This document shows, piece after piece, positions 17,646-25,424 of a DNA stretch of 64,000 bases (the stretch's first letter is position 1; each line of letters begins with the position of its first letter). Source of the DNA: Paenibacillus aceris (lineage in GTDB: Bacteria > Bacillota > Bacilli > Paenibacillales > NBRC-103111); the NCBI RefSeq assembly GCF_017874035.1, contig NZ_JAGGKV010000006.1:248001-312000 (forward strand), in the 5' to 3' direction. The notes beneath the pieces were generated by a model that ran no database searches, had not been told where the DNA came from, and saw only the letters and a list, made by a program, of their open reading frames with translations. Both the position numbers and the translations under genes were made by a program.

Positions 17646-18970
17646 ATGACTTGGGCGGTCAGCATTGCTTTGGAAACCAAAGCCCCGGCATGATAAATTT
17701 CCACATCAATCTTGCCAAACTTACGGCTCACCTCAATAATGGTGGGTCGTATTTCTATTTTCGAGTCAATTTGCAGCGGCCTGAGGAAATAGGTCGACAT
17801 GTTGTCCATGACAAGATCACCCTTTTTAAACTCCTGCACAATCCGGTAGGCCGCCTGTGTCATTAACGTTGTGAGAACTCCCTCTGATACGGTACCCAAA
17901 TGATTCGTCATCTGCGGAGTAATCACGCCGTGAAACTGCAGCGAGCCCTTCTCATCCCTGACCTCTTCCAGTCCGGACCAGATCAAATCCTCGAATGTTT
18001 CCCCGTTCTGCGGCTGCTTCTGTATATACTGCATCGCTTTCAACACATCGCTCCGGTTCAGCACGCCCACCATTTTGCGGTTCGTATCCACAACAGGCAG
18101 CAGCTCGATGCCTTCCCACACCATCATATGGGCTGCAGAGGCTACCGACGTTTGCGGTGTGACCGTGAGCGGATTGCGCGTCATCAGTTTATCAACCGTT
18201 TGTGAAGCGCTCGCTCCAACCATATCCTTGGATGTCACGACGCCAATAATGCGGTTCCACTCATCAACTACCGGGAAACGGCTGTATCCTGTATCTTCCG
18301 ACAACCGCTGCCAGTCCTTCAGCGTACTGTTCGCCTTCAGCGCATACAGCGAAGCACCCGATGCCAGAATATCCTCGACGAGCATAATTTTCTTCTTAAT
18401 CAGACGATCGTAGATTGCTCTATTGATCATAGAGGCTACAGTGAAAGTATCGTAACTGCTTGAAATGATCGGCAGCTCCAACTTGTCGGCTAAGAGCTTC
18501 ACCTCTGCACTGGTGTCGAATCCCCCTGTGATCAGTACCCCTGCGCCATATTCCAACGCACAGCTGTGCGCCTCGTTCCGGTTTCCGACGATCAGCAAGC
18601 TGCCTGCCTCGATATAGCGCATCATCGCGTCCTGTTCCATCGCGCCAATGACGAACTTGTGCAGCGTTTTGTGCAGTCCGCGTGAACCGCCAAGCACTTG
18701 CCCGTCCACCATATTCACAACTTCCGCGAAGGTAAGCTTATCGATATTTTGCCGCAGCTTTTTCTCGACCCGGACTGTCCCAATCCGCTCTTTGGTTGAG
18801 ACGAGACCTTGATTCTCTGCTTCTTTGATTGCCCGATAGGCCGTGCCTTCGCTTACTTCCATGTTTTTGGCAATTTTGCGAACGGATATTCGGCTGCCGA
18901 GTTTCAAGCTTTCTATATGGCGTAAAATTTGTTCGTGTTTCGTTAAAGCGTCCACAGACTGAGTATCCAA
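17642..18970 (-). CDS. ytoI: CBS/DRTGG/thioesterase-domain regulator YtoI
   Basis: The domain order is that of YtoI: an N-terminal GntR-like winged helix (residues 10-70, ISVRKIAKNMEVSEGTAYRAIKEAE), a DRTGG domain (about 75-185), two CBS repeats (about 190-315, with MTRNPLTVTP and LLPVVD) and a C-terminal hotdog domain (about 335-440). This suggests a transcription regulator that senses adenine nucleotides through CBS and perhaps an acyl thioester. Translation starts at TTG (18970) behind GGGGTG. A perfect 10-base tandem repeat lies 24 bases upstream and may be its own operator. Target genes are unknown. Confidence 0.88.
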   Translation of the reverse strand: MDTQSVDALTKHEQILRHIESLKLGSRISVRKIAKNMEVSEGTAYRAIKEAENQGLVSTKERIGTVRVEKKLRQNIDKLTFAEVVNMVDGQVLGGSRGLHKTLHKFVIGAMEQDAMMRYIEAGSLLIVGNRNEAHSCALEYGAGVLITGGFDTSAEVKLLADKLELPIISSSYDTFTVASMINRAIYDRLIKKKIMLVEDILASGASLYALKANSTLKDWQRLSEDTGYSRFPVVDEWNRIIGVVTSKDMVGASASQTVDKLMTRNPLTVTPQTSVASAAHMMVWEGIELLPVVDTNRKMVGVLNRSDVLKAMQYIQKQPQNGETFEDLIWSGLEEVRDEKGSLQFHGVITPQMTNHLGTVSEGVLTTLMTQAAYRIVQEFKKGDLVMDNMSTYFLRPLQIDSKIEIRPTIIEVSRKFGKIDVEIYHAGALVSKAMLTAQVI

Positions 18971-18994
18971 CTGTTACACCCCATTCGCTTGTTC

Positions 18995-19014
18995 CTGTAC
19001 TACTCTGTACTACT
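18995..19014. repeat. Tandem CTGTACTACT repeat upstream of ytoI
   Basis: Two perfect adjacent copies of a 10-base unit (18995-19004 and 19005-19014), followed by an 8-base TACTAGTA palindrome. The position suits an operator for the DNA-binding domain of YtoI. Confidence 0.4.
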
Positions 19015-19063
19015 AGTATAAACGTTCCAAAGAACAAGAACAATGCAGACAGCTTTCATAAAG

Positions 19064-19090
19064 AAAAAATCCAACCCTATAGGATTGGAT
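19064..19090 (-). terminator. Terminator after the 92-residue membrane protein gene
   Basis: On the minus strand ATCCAA and TTGGAT enclose a CCTATAGG self-complementary core. A T-run follows (19069-19064). Confidence 0.7.
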
Positions 19091-19158
19091 GCTTATTTGT
19101 ATTATACCAAACATGTGTTCGTTGTCAAAAGATAGCGCTCAACTTGACATTTTTCGAA

Positions 19159-19437
19159 CTATTTACGAAATTGCAGCATTTTTTTGCGTCCTTGGACCAG
19201 CTGCTCCAGCTGCCATTTTTTCATCCGGTTAATGCGTTTAAGCTCTCTGCGCTTCTCCTCATCCACACCCAGAATCTGATGCAAATGAGACGCAATGACC
19301 AGAAGCGCCATGGCGATCCAGATGCTGCTAAAAATCATCGGTAGGGAACCTACCTCCCGCAGCTGAAGTTGCGGCAATGAATAAATTAGCATGCCAAGCG
19401 CTACACTCATGTAAACGACATTTTTAAACCCTTTCAA
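19159..19437 (-). CDS. Unknown two-helix membrane protein
   Basis: I do not recognise a named family. I chose the TTG at 19437 because AAAGGAG lies ten bases upstream; the upstream ATG of the open frame has no ribosome binding site. The 92 residues contain two membrane segments (VVYMSVALGMLIYSLP and IFSSIWIAMALLVIASHL). A very basic tail follows (EEKRRELKRINRMKKWQ), probably cytoplasmic. It is transcribed towards ytoI and ends in its own terminator. Confidence 0.65.
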   Translation of the reverse strand: MKGFKNVVYMSVALGMLIYSLPQLQLREVGSLPMIFSSIWIAMALLVIASHLHQILGVDEEKRRELKRINRMKKWQLEQLVQGRKKMLQFRK

Positions 19438-19549
19438 CCTGATCACACTCCTTTCGCCTGATGAACTCTTCAAGCCTGTCTTCACTCTATTTCAAATGTA
19501 TGAGACAAGTTCTTGGTATATGAGTGCATCCGCGAAAAGAATCGAAAAT

Positions 19550-20278
19550 TTACACCTCTCCGAAGCCCTGCGATTTCAGGAAAGCTTTCATGTGCTCGCG
19601 CGGACGCAGCGCTTTGCCGGCCATTTCCTTGGACCAAGTCGTGTCGACCTTGCCTCCTGTGCGCACATTCATGTAGTCGCGGACCGTCTCGTCGTAGAGA
19701 GTAACCGCGGCTTCATTATCCATATACCTATTCTCATGGTATACGGCTTCGAGAGGGAGCCTCGGACGCTCCAGCGGCTCCTGATCCGGCATGCCGATGC
19801 ACATGCCGAAAACCGGGTACACCAGCTGCGGCAAGCCCAGCAGCTGGGATACCTCAGCGGGCTTATTACGCAGCCCGCCGATGTAGACGACGCCGAGCCC
19901 GAGCGACTCGGCCGCAATAGCTGCATTCTGCGCAGCGAGTGCAACGTCAACAGTGGCAATGATGAGGTTCTCTGCATTGCCGGTTATCGGCGTATCCGCA
20001 TGGCGGTGTGCCGCTTGCGCGTAACGGTGCAAGTCCGCGCACCATACGAGAAACAGCGGGCATTCGCTGACATACGCCTGATTGCCGGCAAACGCGGCTA
20101 GCTGACTTTTCAAACCGTCATCCGTTACGTGGATAACGCTGTACGCCTGCATGTTGCTGGAAGTGGAGGCTGCTTGTGCGGAAGTGATAATAGCGCGCAA
20201 TTGCGCGTCTGTGACAGGCTGATCCGTGAACTTGCGAATCGAGCGATGGTTTTGCAATAACTGAATGATTTCGTTCAT
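19550..20278 (-). CDS. NADPH-dependent FMN nitroreductase, NfsA type
   Basis: This is a flavin reductase/nitroreductase of the NfsA-like group, which uses NADPH and bound FMN to reduce nitroaromatics, quinones or free flavin. The N-terminal LLQNHRSIRKFTDQPV is the typical FMN-phosphate motif. SAQAASTSSNMQAYSVI and ESLGLGVVYIGGLRN are the other family hallmarks. Length 242 matches family members such as B. subtilis NfrA. AGAGAGG precedes the ATG. It is divergent from an old yellow enzyme, also a flavin NADPH reductase, so the pair may answer electrophile stress together. Confidence 0.88.
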   Translation of the reverse strand: MNEIIQLLQNHRSIRKFTDQPVTDAQLRAIITSAQAASTSSNMQAYSVIHVTDDGLKSQLAAFAGNQAYVSECPLFLVWCADLHRYAQAAHRHADTPITGNAENLIIATVDVALAAQNAAIAAESLGLGVVYIGGLRNKPAEVSQLLGLPQLVYPVFGMCIGMPDQEPLERPRLPLEAVYHENRYMDNEAAVTLYDETVRDYMNVRTGGKVDTTWSKEMAGKALRPREHMKAFLKSQGFGEV

Positions 20279-20318
20279 GCAGAAGTGACCTCTCTTGGTA
20301 TCATTTTATTATTTCCTT

Positions 20319-20338
20319 TAGTATACTTTTAGTTACTA
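20319..20338. promoter_or_regulatory. TAGTA-N10-TACTA dyad over the nitroreductase promoter
   Basis: The dyad overlaps a TATACT -10 box on the minus strand (20325-20320). Its form is reminiscent of operators of DUF24/MarR-type redox sensors (YodB, CatR). Assignment is tentative; no such regulator gene is adjacent. Confidence 0.35.
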
Positions 20339-20394
20339 TCGTACAAAAAAGTGGCTACTTGAAATTAATTATAATACAACCGATACTAAGATAC

Positions 20395-20421
20395 ATAGTT
20401 TTAGCCATTCGCCTAAACTAT
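20395..20421. promoter_or_regulatory. Inverted repeat upstream of the old yellow enzyme gene
   Basis: ATAGTTT (20395-20401) and AAACTAT (20415-20421) are 13 bases apart, about 45 bases before the ATG. This is a possible operator in the leader. Confidence 0.3.
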
Positions 20422-20464
20422 TTCCAGAATTGAAGGTTAGACCCATATTTTCGGAGGTGCTTAC

Positions 20465-21493
20465 ATGAAAAAAGATTTATTTTCGCCTTATGATCTAAAA
20501 GGCATGCATATAAGGAACCGCATCGTCATGGCGCCGATGTGTCAATATTCCGTTACAGCGAAAGACGGAAAGCCTAATGAGTGGCATTACGTGCATTACC
20601 TCTCCCGCGCAATTGGGGGCACAGGACTCATTATCATGGAGATGACCGATGTGCATCCTGACGGAAGGATTACAGACAACGATTTGGGCCTCTGGTCCGA
20701 TGAACATATCCCTGCCTTCGCCAGAATCATCGATGGCGTCCATGCGCACGGCTCCAAAATCGGCATCCAGATTGCCCACGCAGGCCGCAAAGCCGAGGAT
20801 GCCGAAGTGCCTGTTGCGCCATCGGCCATCCCCTTCCCTGGAGATGCCTACAAAATGCCGCGGGCACTGACCACGGCTGAGGTGCAGGACGTCGTGCAGC
20901 AGTTCCGAGATGCAGCCCGCCGTGCCGTGCAAGCAGGCGTAGACACAATTGAGCTGCATGGCGCTCACGGCTATTTGATCCACCAATTCCAATCGCCGCT
21001 TACGAACAAAAGAGACGATATCTATGGACAACATCTCGCCCAGTTCGGCGTGGAAGTCATTCAAGCCGTGAAAAGTGAAATGCCGGCCGACATGCCGCTC
21101 ATTTTCCGCATCTCCGCTGTCGAGTACGCTGACGGCGGCTACGATATTGATCACGGCATCGAACTCGCCAAAGCATATCAAGCGGCTGGCGTTGATGCAT
21201 TTCACGTGAGCTCCGGCGGAGAGGGCTTTGCAGGACAGCGAAAACCGGGCAATTCCCCCGGTTATCAAGTGCCTTTCGCGCGGCAAATCCGTGAAGCGCT
21301 CCAGGTGCCGGTCATTGCCGTCGGCATGCTGGCAGACCCGGTGCTGGCGCATTCGGTCATCGCCAACGAGGATGCCGATCTTGTCGCCATCGCCCGCGGC
21401 TTGCTGCGCGACCCGTATTGGGCAACGCATGCTGCCGTTCAGTTGGGGCATGAACATACCCACATCCCGCGGCAGTATGGGCGCGGCTATTGA
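20465..21493 (+). CDS. namA: NADPH dehydrogenase, old yellow enzyme (NamA/YqjM)
   Basis: This FMN enzyme reduces activated C=C bonds of unsaturated carbonyls and related electrophiles with NADPH. It has the classical OYE class II features: RNRIVMAPMCQYSV near residue 19 with the conserved Cys26 of YqjM-type enzymes, the AHAGRKA loop, HGAHGYLIHQFQSPLTN near 164 with the paired histidines, and the C-terminal ADLVAIARGLLRDP. Length 342 is as expected. GGAGG lies upstream of the ATG. The divergent nitroreductase gene suggests a shared detoxification role. Confidence 0.93.
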   Translation: MKKDLFSPYDLKGMHIRNRIVMAPMCQYSVTAKDGKPNEWHYVHYLSRAIGGTGLIIMEMTDVHPDGRITDNDLGLWSDEHIPAFARIIDGVHAHGSKIGIQIAHAGRKAEDAEVPVAPSAIPFPGDAYKMPRALTTAEVQDVVQQFRDAARRAVQAGVDTIELHGAHGYLIHQFQSPLTNKRDDIYGQHLAQFGVEVIQAVKSEMPADMPLIFRISAVEYADGGYDIDHGIELAKAYQAAGVDAFHVSSGGEGFAGQRKPGNSPGYQVPFARQIREALQVPVIAVGMLADPVLAHSVIANEDADLVAIARGLLRDPYWATHAAVQLGHEHTHIPRQYGRGY

Positions 21494-21574
21494 TTTCTTG
21501 GCTGCTCAGATCTGCTAAGAAGTAGTTTAAACAACATTATGGCTGGCATTAAGCACCATTGGCCCCCTTAACAT

Positions 21575-21614
21575 AAAAAAGGACAGCGCAGGAAACTCTG
21601 CACTGTCCTTTTTT
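21575..21614. terminator. Bidirectional terminator after namA
   Basis: AAAAAAGGACAG (21575-21586) pairs with CTGTCCTTTTTT (21603-21614). It serves both namA and the convergent acyltransferase gene. Confidence 0.85.
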
Positions 21615-21615
21615 A

Positions 21616-22671
21616 TCAAATTCCTATCAACTTCCTGACTTTGCGATACAGCAGCGTCAATACCCAAGGAATCGCCACAATTAACACAAGTACGATCGCA
21701 TTGTACGTATGAAAGAGCACGATTGAACCCGGCGTATGGACTTTATATTTCCACAGAGAAAGCAGTGCCGGATGCATCAAGTACACACCGAACGAAACGG
21801 AGCCGAGGGAAACGAAGAAGCGGCCCACAGGCGCGGCATTTTGCAAGAGCCATTTCCCGCCCCAAATAAAACTTACGCCAATTCCGATGCTATACAGCAG
21901 CCACAGCACCTCAAACCATGTATTTTCAAACGAGTATCCTTTTAGTCCTAGCAAATAGAGGGCTGTATACGTTAAACCGCTGAGGATGGAAGCTGGAATA
22001 ACCCAGCCTTTATTGCGTTCCAGCCATGCTCGAAATGCCCCGTAGTTCATCCCGATCGCACCTCCGACGAGGAAGTACCCAAAGTAGGTGACGCACAGCT
22101 CCGGTTTGTGATCAATTGACCCGAACCAATGGCTGTACACGTACACGCCGGCTTGAATAGCCAACCCCCAAAGCGCTAGCGTTTTGCGGAACCATGCGGC
22201 ATTTCTCACAGCCCAAACGAGCAGTGGAAACAGCAAGTAAAACTGCACGATAATGATCATGAAGTACAAATGATAGCCTGAATCAGCCCACTTTAACTGC
22301 TCCAGAAACACGCGTGGCTCGATCTTAAAAGGGTGGCCCGGCGTCCATAGCCACGGGTTGTATATATAGTAGAAAAACGACCAAACAAGATAAGGAACAA
22401 GCACCTGCCTCACACGTTTCCAATAAAAAACTCCGGCCTGTTTGGCGCTCCAATTATCCGTATAAATGTAGAACAGTACGATGCCGCTTAAGAAGATAAA
22501 TACAGGAACGGCGAAATAACTTATTTTGTTCAAAAATAAAATGAGCACCTGCGAGCTGCTGCCCTTCAAAGCCGGATCCACTGTCCAGTCTGCCGTAACG
22601 TGAATCATAACGACAGCTAGGATGGCAATCGCTCTGACGATATCTAGCTCCGTAATTTTTTGTTTGGCCAT
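21616..22671 (-). CDS. Membrane-bound acyltransferase (acyltransferase 3 family)
   Basis: This polytopic protein belongs to the acyltransferase-3 family, which O-acetylates or otherwise acylates surface polymers and small molecules. The opening [20 protein letters not shown] carries the family's arginine and histidine. About ten hydrophobic segments follow over 351 residues, for example [18 protein letters not shown] and [14 protein letters not shown] preferred the ATG at 22671 ([10 protein letters not shown]) by family precedent, although the ribosome site is not ideal and upstream in-frame ATGs exist. Substrate is unknown; no surface-polysaccharide genes lie nearby. Confidence 0.82.
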   Translation of the reverse strand: MAKQKITELDIVRAIAILAVVMIHVTADWTVDPALKGSSSQVLILFLNKISYFAVPVFIFLSGIVLFYIYTDNWSAKQAGVFYWKRVRQVLVPYLVWSFFYYIYNPWLWTPGHPFKIEPRVFLEQLKWADSGYHLYFMIIIVQFYLLFPLLVWAVRNAAWFRKTLALWGLAIQAGVYVYSHWFGSIDHKPELCVTYFGYFLVGGAIGMNYGAFRAWLERNKGWVIPASILSGLTYTALYLLGLKGYSFENTWFEVLWLLYSIGIGVSFIWGGKWLLQNAAPVGRFFVSLGSVSFGVYLMHPALLSLWKYKVHTPGSIVLFHTYNAIVLVLIVAIPWVLTLLYRKVRKLIGI

Positions 22672-22753
22672 ATCGGTTTCAATTTCCTCATTTCCTAATA
22701 AATACCCTTTTACTATAGACAGTTTCGACAGGATTCGCAACTTTTAAATCGGT

Positions 22754-22780
22754 AAAAAACCCCTATTTCATTGAAATAGG
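22754..22780 (-). terminator. Terminator after the ferric-reductase-like gene
   Basis: Minus strand: CCTATTTC-AAT-GAAATAGG, a perfect 8-base stem, then GGTTTTTT. Confidence 0.85.
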
Positions 22781-22793
22781 AGCCTTCTAAGCG

Positions 22794-23366
22794 CTAAACG
22801 GAATATGTTTCCTTCGCCCTAGCCGCTTGTTTGCGAGGACGAACAACAGCACGTAAAACGGTTAAACCAATCAAGAGGAGCGCCGTAATCACATACATAC
22901 TTTTGATCAGAATGCTCGAACTATCCGTCCCTATGTATAACCCATGAACCAAGGCTAATACAAAAATAGGATACGATAGCAGATGGAAAGCGAACCAGAG
23001 CTTTTTCTTCAGCTTATGACGGATATCGGTTGTGAAGATTAACAACAGCAATCCATACAGGGCTATCGAGCCGATACCATTCAATCCCGTAGAATGCTTT
23101 GCCGCGAATGGAACCAGGATCTCCTTCCAATCAAAAGGCATGAACGTATCGATAACCAAAAGAAAGGTATGCAGTAAAGCTAAACAGGTACCCAAATGAT
23201 TTGCATAAGTGTGCCATCGAAGAAACCGTGCCTTCGTTTGACCCTTCCACTGAGGAAAGCTATACGTAATGCCTAGCGCCATCCCCACAAATAGACTGAG
23301 ATAAGAGAGGATGCCAAATACGCGAATTAACGTCCAAATAGGTAAATCTACCAGAATTTGAATCAC
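22794..23366 (-). CDS. Ferric-reductase-like heme membrane protein
   Basis: The 190-residue protein has about six hydrophobic segments. Histidines are placed as in the heme-binding ferric reductase transmembrane domain: His in FLRWHTYANHLG, HTFLLVIDTF, FHLLSYPIF and LVHGLYIG. It lacks any NAD/FAD-binding domain, as in MsrQ/YedZ-type subunits. Translation starts at GTG (23366) behind GGGGGGAG. It follows an ApbE flavin transferase and a small anchored protein, so a transmembrane electron path with covalent flavin is likely. Electron donor and acceptor are unknown. Confidence 0.75.
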   Translation of the reverse strand: MIQILVDLPIWTLIRVFGILSYLSLFVGMALGITYSFPQWKGQTKARFLRWHTYANHLGTCLALLHTFLLVIDTFMPFDWKEILVPFAAKHSTGLNGIGSIALYGLLLLIFTTDIRHKLKKKLWFAFHLLSYPIFVLALVHGLYIGTDSSSILIKSMYVITALLLIGLTVLRAVVRPRKQAARAKETYSV

Positions 23367-23387
23367 TTTTACTCCCCCCTATCTTTT

Positions 23388-24374
23388 TCAAACATATACG
23401 AAATCTGCTTCAAGCCCCAACCATTGACCCTTGGATCTATTCGCAGACGGCTTCACATGATGGAGAGTTCCATCCTCTGTAAAAATGAGAGCTTCCAACC
23501 GCTGCGCATGTCGCCTAAAAAGGGGCATGCCGTCTTCCAGCCCAATTATGCACATCACTTTAGCCCAAATTTCGCAATCAACCAACTGCTCACCCACTAC
23601 AGAGCACTGAATCACGGATGAGCGGCCAGGCTTCATCGTTCTGGGGTCAATGAGATGATGCATGCTGCCTCTGCTACTCCTCCAACTTCTTTTTTGCGTG
23701 CTCGAGGTAGCAACAGCCCCGTCTTCTAGCAAGAGCAGAAGATCATCTAACTGATGCATGCGACTGCCATTAGGTCTATCTATAGCAATCACCCATGGCT
23801 CTCTATCCGAAGCGCCTCCCCATACTTCAACATCACCGCCGGCATTCACGAGACCTCTTTGAATTTGCCGCTCTATGCGAAGTAAGTCCGATAACCCTTG
23901 GACTGTCCAACTTTTTACAATGCCGCCTAAATCCATTTGCTGATTAGCAGGAAATAGTACGGATGACATCGCCGAGTCCAGATCCATATATAAACAATCC
24001 TTTGGTAAAGGTAGCAGCGGATTGTGTGATGCTTCTGAGAATTCATCGCCATTTGATATCGTTTCGAAACTCCGTCGGTAACCAGCATGCTCTAGCGCTG
24101 GAAGAATGAAAATATTAAACACTCCCTCCGTGACTTCAAAATAATGCTGGCACAGCTCAAGTACATTCGCCATTTCATCAGATATCATACAACGGCTTCC
24201 TGACTTCCTATTAAGCCGGGAACATTCGCTTGATGGCAAAAACCTGCTAAATCGCCGTTCTGCCTTGGCAAAGTATGACTGGATAAGTGGCGCAAATTCA
24301 GACATCTCACTGCTTGCAGCCAAGATCACTTGAATCTGTGTGTTCATCGATCGAAAGCTTGATTCCTGGAGCAT
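23388..24374 (-). CDS. apbE: FAD:protein FMN transferase (ApbE family)
   Basis: ApbE enzymes attach FMN through a phosphoester to Ser or Thr of target proteins. The family core is seen: FSRFLPSSECSRLNRKSG, QMDLGGIVKSWTVQGLSD (the DLGGIAKG-type motif), LVNAGGDVEVWG, and HLIDPRTMKPGRSSV with the metal-binding region. I placed the start at the ATG at 24374, because AAGGAG abuts the first ATG. Unusually, no signal peptide or lipobox is visible, while most bacterial ApbE proteins act outside the membrane. The gene lies between a small anchored Ser/Gly-rich protein and a ferric-reductase-like protein, its likely partners. Confidence 0.88.
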   Translation of the reverse strand: MLQESSFRSMNTQIQVILAASSEMSEFAPLIQSYFAKAERRFSRFLPSSECSRLNRKSGSRCMISDEMANVLELCQHYFEVTEGVFNIFILPALEHAGYRRSFETISNGDEFSEASHNPLLPLPKDCLYMDLDSAMSSVLFPANQQMDLGGIVKSWTVQGLSDLLRIERQIQRGLVNAGGDVEVWGGASDREPWVIAIDRPNGSRMHQLDDLLLLLEDGAVATSSTQKRSWRSSRGSMHHLIDPRTMKPGRSSVIQCSVVGEQLVDCEIWAKVMCIIGLEDGMPLFRRHAQRLEALIFTEDGTLHHVKPSANRSKGQWLGLEADFVYV

Positions 24375-24392
24375 AACGCTCATCTCCTTGTT

Positions 24393-24713
24393 TTATGAAG
24401 CTTGACTTCTAGTATGTGCTTTCAACTGTGGCTCTGATGATCCAGTTCCTCCTGTGGATCCCGATGACCCTGCGGCCCCTGCCCCTGCTGCCATCCGGTC
24501 ATGATTTCTTCCCCGACGAACCGTGTTTTCCGATACCCGATTGTTTGGGGTTTCCTTCTGAACCGTTACCGGAGCCGTATTATCTTTGGATATGGCAGCT
24601 GCGGAGACAGCCGCTACAAACTGCGGACTACCTTTCACTTCTTGAAATAAATAGAAGAGGAGAACGCCTATGACCATCCCAACTTGCCATTTCGTCCACT
24701 TGGACTTCTTCAT
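24393..24713 (-). CDS. Small membrane-anchored Ser/Gly-rich protein
   Basis: No family is recognised. Translation from the ATG at 24713 (AGGAGGAG upstream) gives 106 residues. There is a basic N-terminus (MKKSKWTKW), one membrane segment (QVGMVIGVLLFYLF), a polar middle and a low-complexity tail with GSSGSTGGTGSS. The predicted topology puts the tail outside. Its stop is 18 bases before the apbE start, so it is probably the first gene of the flavin module. The SGST and TGGT sequences loosely resemble the Ser/Thr-Gly-x-Thr part of ApbE acceptor sites, which makes it a candidate substrate. This is inference only. Confidence 0.6.
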   Translation of the reverse strand: MKKSKWTKWQVGMVIGVLLFYLFQEVKGSPQFVAAVSAAAISKDNTAPVTVQKETPNNRVSENTVRRGRNHDRMAAGAGAAGSSGSTGGTGSSEPQLKAHTRSQAS

Positions 24714-24852
24714 TCTTATCACTCCTCCTATCAAATGGCCTGATCTTAGCTTCATTATATTTGTTAGCTGCTTCACTTGCCTGAGAATAGCCTTAACAAA
24801 AACTGAAACTTAACTGAATGGATAGCGCATTCGACTATGATATACACAAAGA

Positions 24853-24898
24853 AAGGCTATCCAGGTGTGAGTAGATCAACTACTTCCTGAATAGCCTT
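24853..24898 (-). terminator. Terminator after yheA
   Basis: AAGGCTAT-C-CAGG (from 24853) pairs with CCTG-A-ATAGCCTT (to 24898). On the minus strand it is followed by TTTCTTTG. Confidence 0.65.
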
Positions 24899-24907
24899 AC
24901 ATTTATC

Positions 24908-24941
24908 TTCTATTTGAGCATCTTTCTTCTATTTGAGCATC
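24908..24941. repeat. Duplicated 3' end of yheA
   Basis: TTCTATTTGAGCATC occurs at 24908-24922 and again at 24927-24941. The second copy contains the last codons and stop of yheA; the first repeats them just downstream. Confidence 0.7.
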
Positions 24942-25264
24942 GCTTGCAACGGCTCCGCAATAATGCGCTGCACATCCTCAAGCACGATCGATAAACGTCG
25001 TTCTGCATCAAATAATTGTTTGATCCCCGGGTTCAGGGCAAGTACGTCGTACAGCTTTTGCAGCTGCTCCATCTCCTCTTGAGGCGGCATTTCGCCTATA
25101 GCCATTTTCTGCTGAAGCTCATTTTGACGCTGACGGAAATCTTCCAGTAAATTTTTGCTGGATGCATCCTGGTTAATCTGAGCACGAATCACCAGCATAT
25201 CGTTATATTCACTGCTTTCCTTAATCGCCTTTGCAAGCTCGTAAGCTCTGTCATGTACATTCAT
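24929..25264 (-). CDS. yheA: YheA/YmcA/YlbF family protein
   Basis: This helical protein of the YlbF/YmcA/YheA family has 111 residues from the ATG at 25264; AGGAGG is eight bases upstream of that codon and too close to the previous ATG. The sequence is almost all helix (AYELAKAIKESSEYNDML, NLLEDFRQRQNELQQKM). YmcA and YlbF act with YaaT on RNase Y and development in Bacillus. YheA itself has no settled role. Bacillus yheA also lies near yheC and yheD, and here it is divergent from a YheC/D array, which supports the YheA rather than YlbF assignment. Confidence 0.83.
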   Translation of the reverse strand: MNVHDRAYELAKAIKESSEYNDMLVIRAQINQDASSKNLLEDFRQRQNELQQKMAIGEMPPQEEMEQLQKLYDVLALNPGIKQLFDAERRLSIVLEDVQRIIAEPLQAMLK

Positions 25265-25424
25265 TTCCATTACCTCCTAATTTTTACCGATTACGGTTGG
25301 GCTCTTCCCTCATCCAGTTTCGAAAACATACCAAGCACAAAGGGATATATGTCCTCATATGATGGAGTAGTTTACTTTGCTTAAACAGCAATGCCATTTT
25401 TGATGCTGGAAGGAGTGTTCGCTA

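Noticed and set aside
20495..21463. A 322-codon open frame antisense to namA
   Set aside because: The sense frame is a clear old yellow enzyme; the antisense product has no recognisable motif or proper start.
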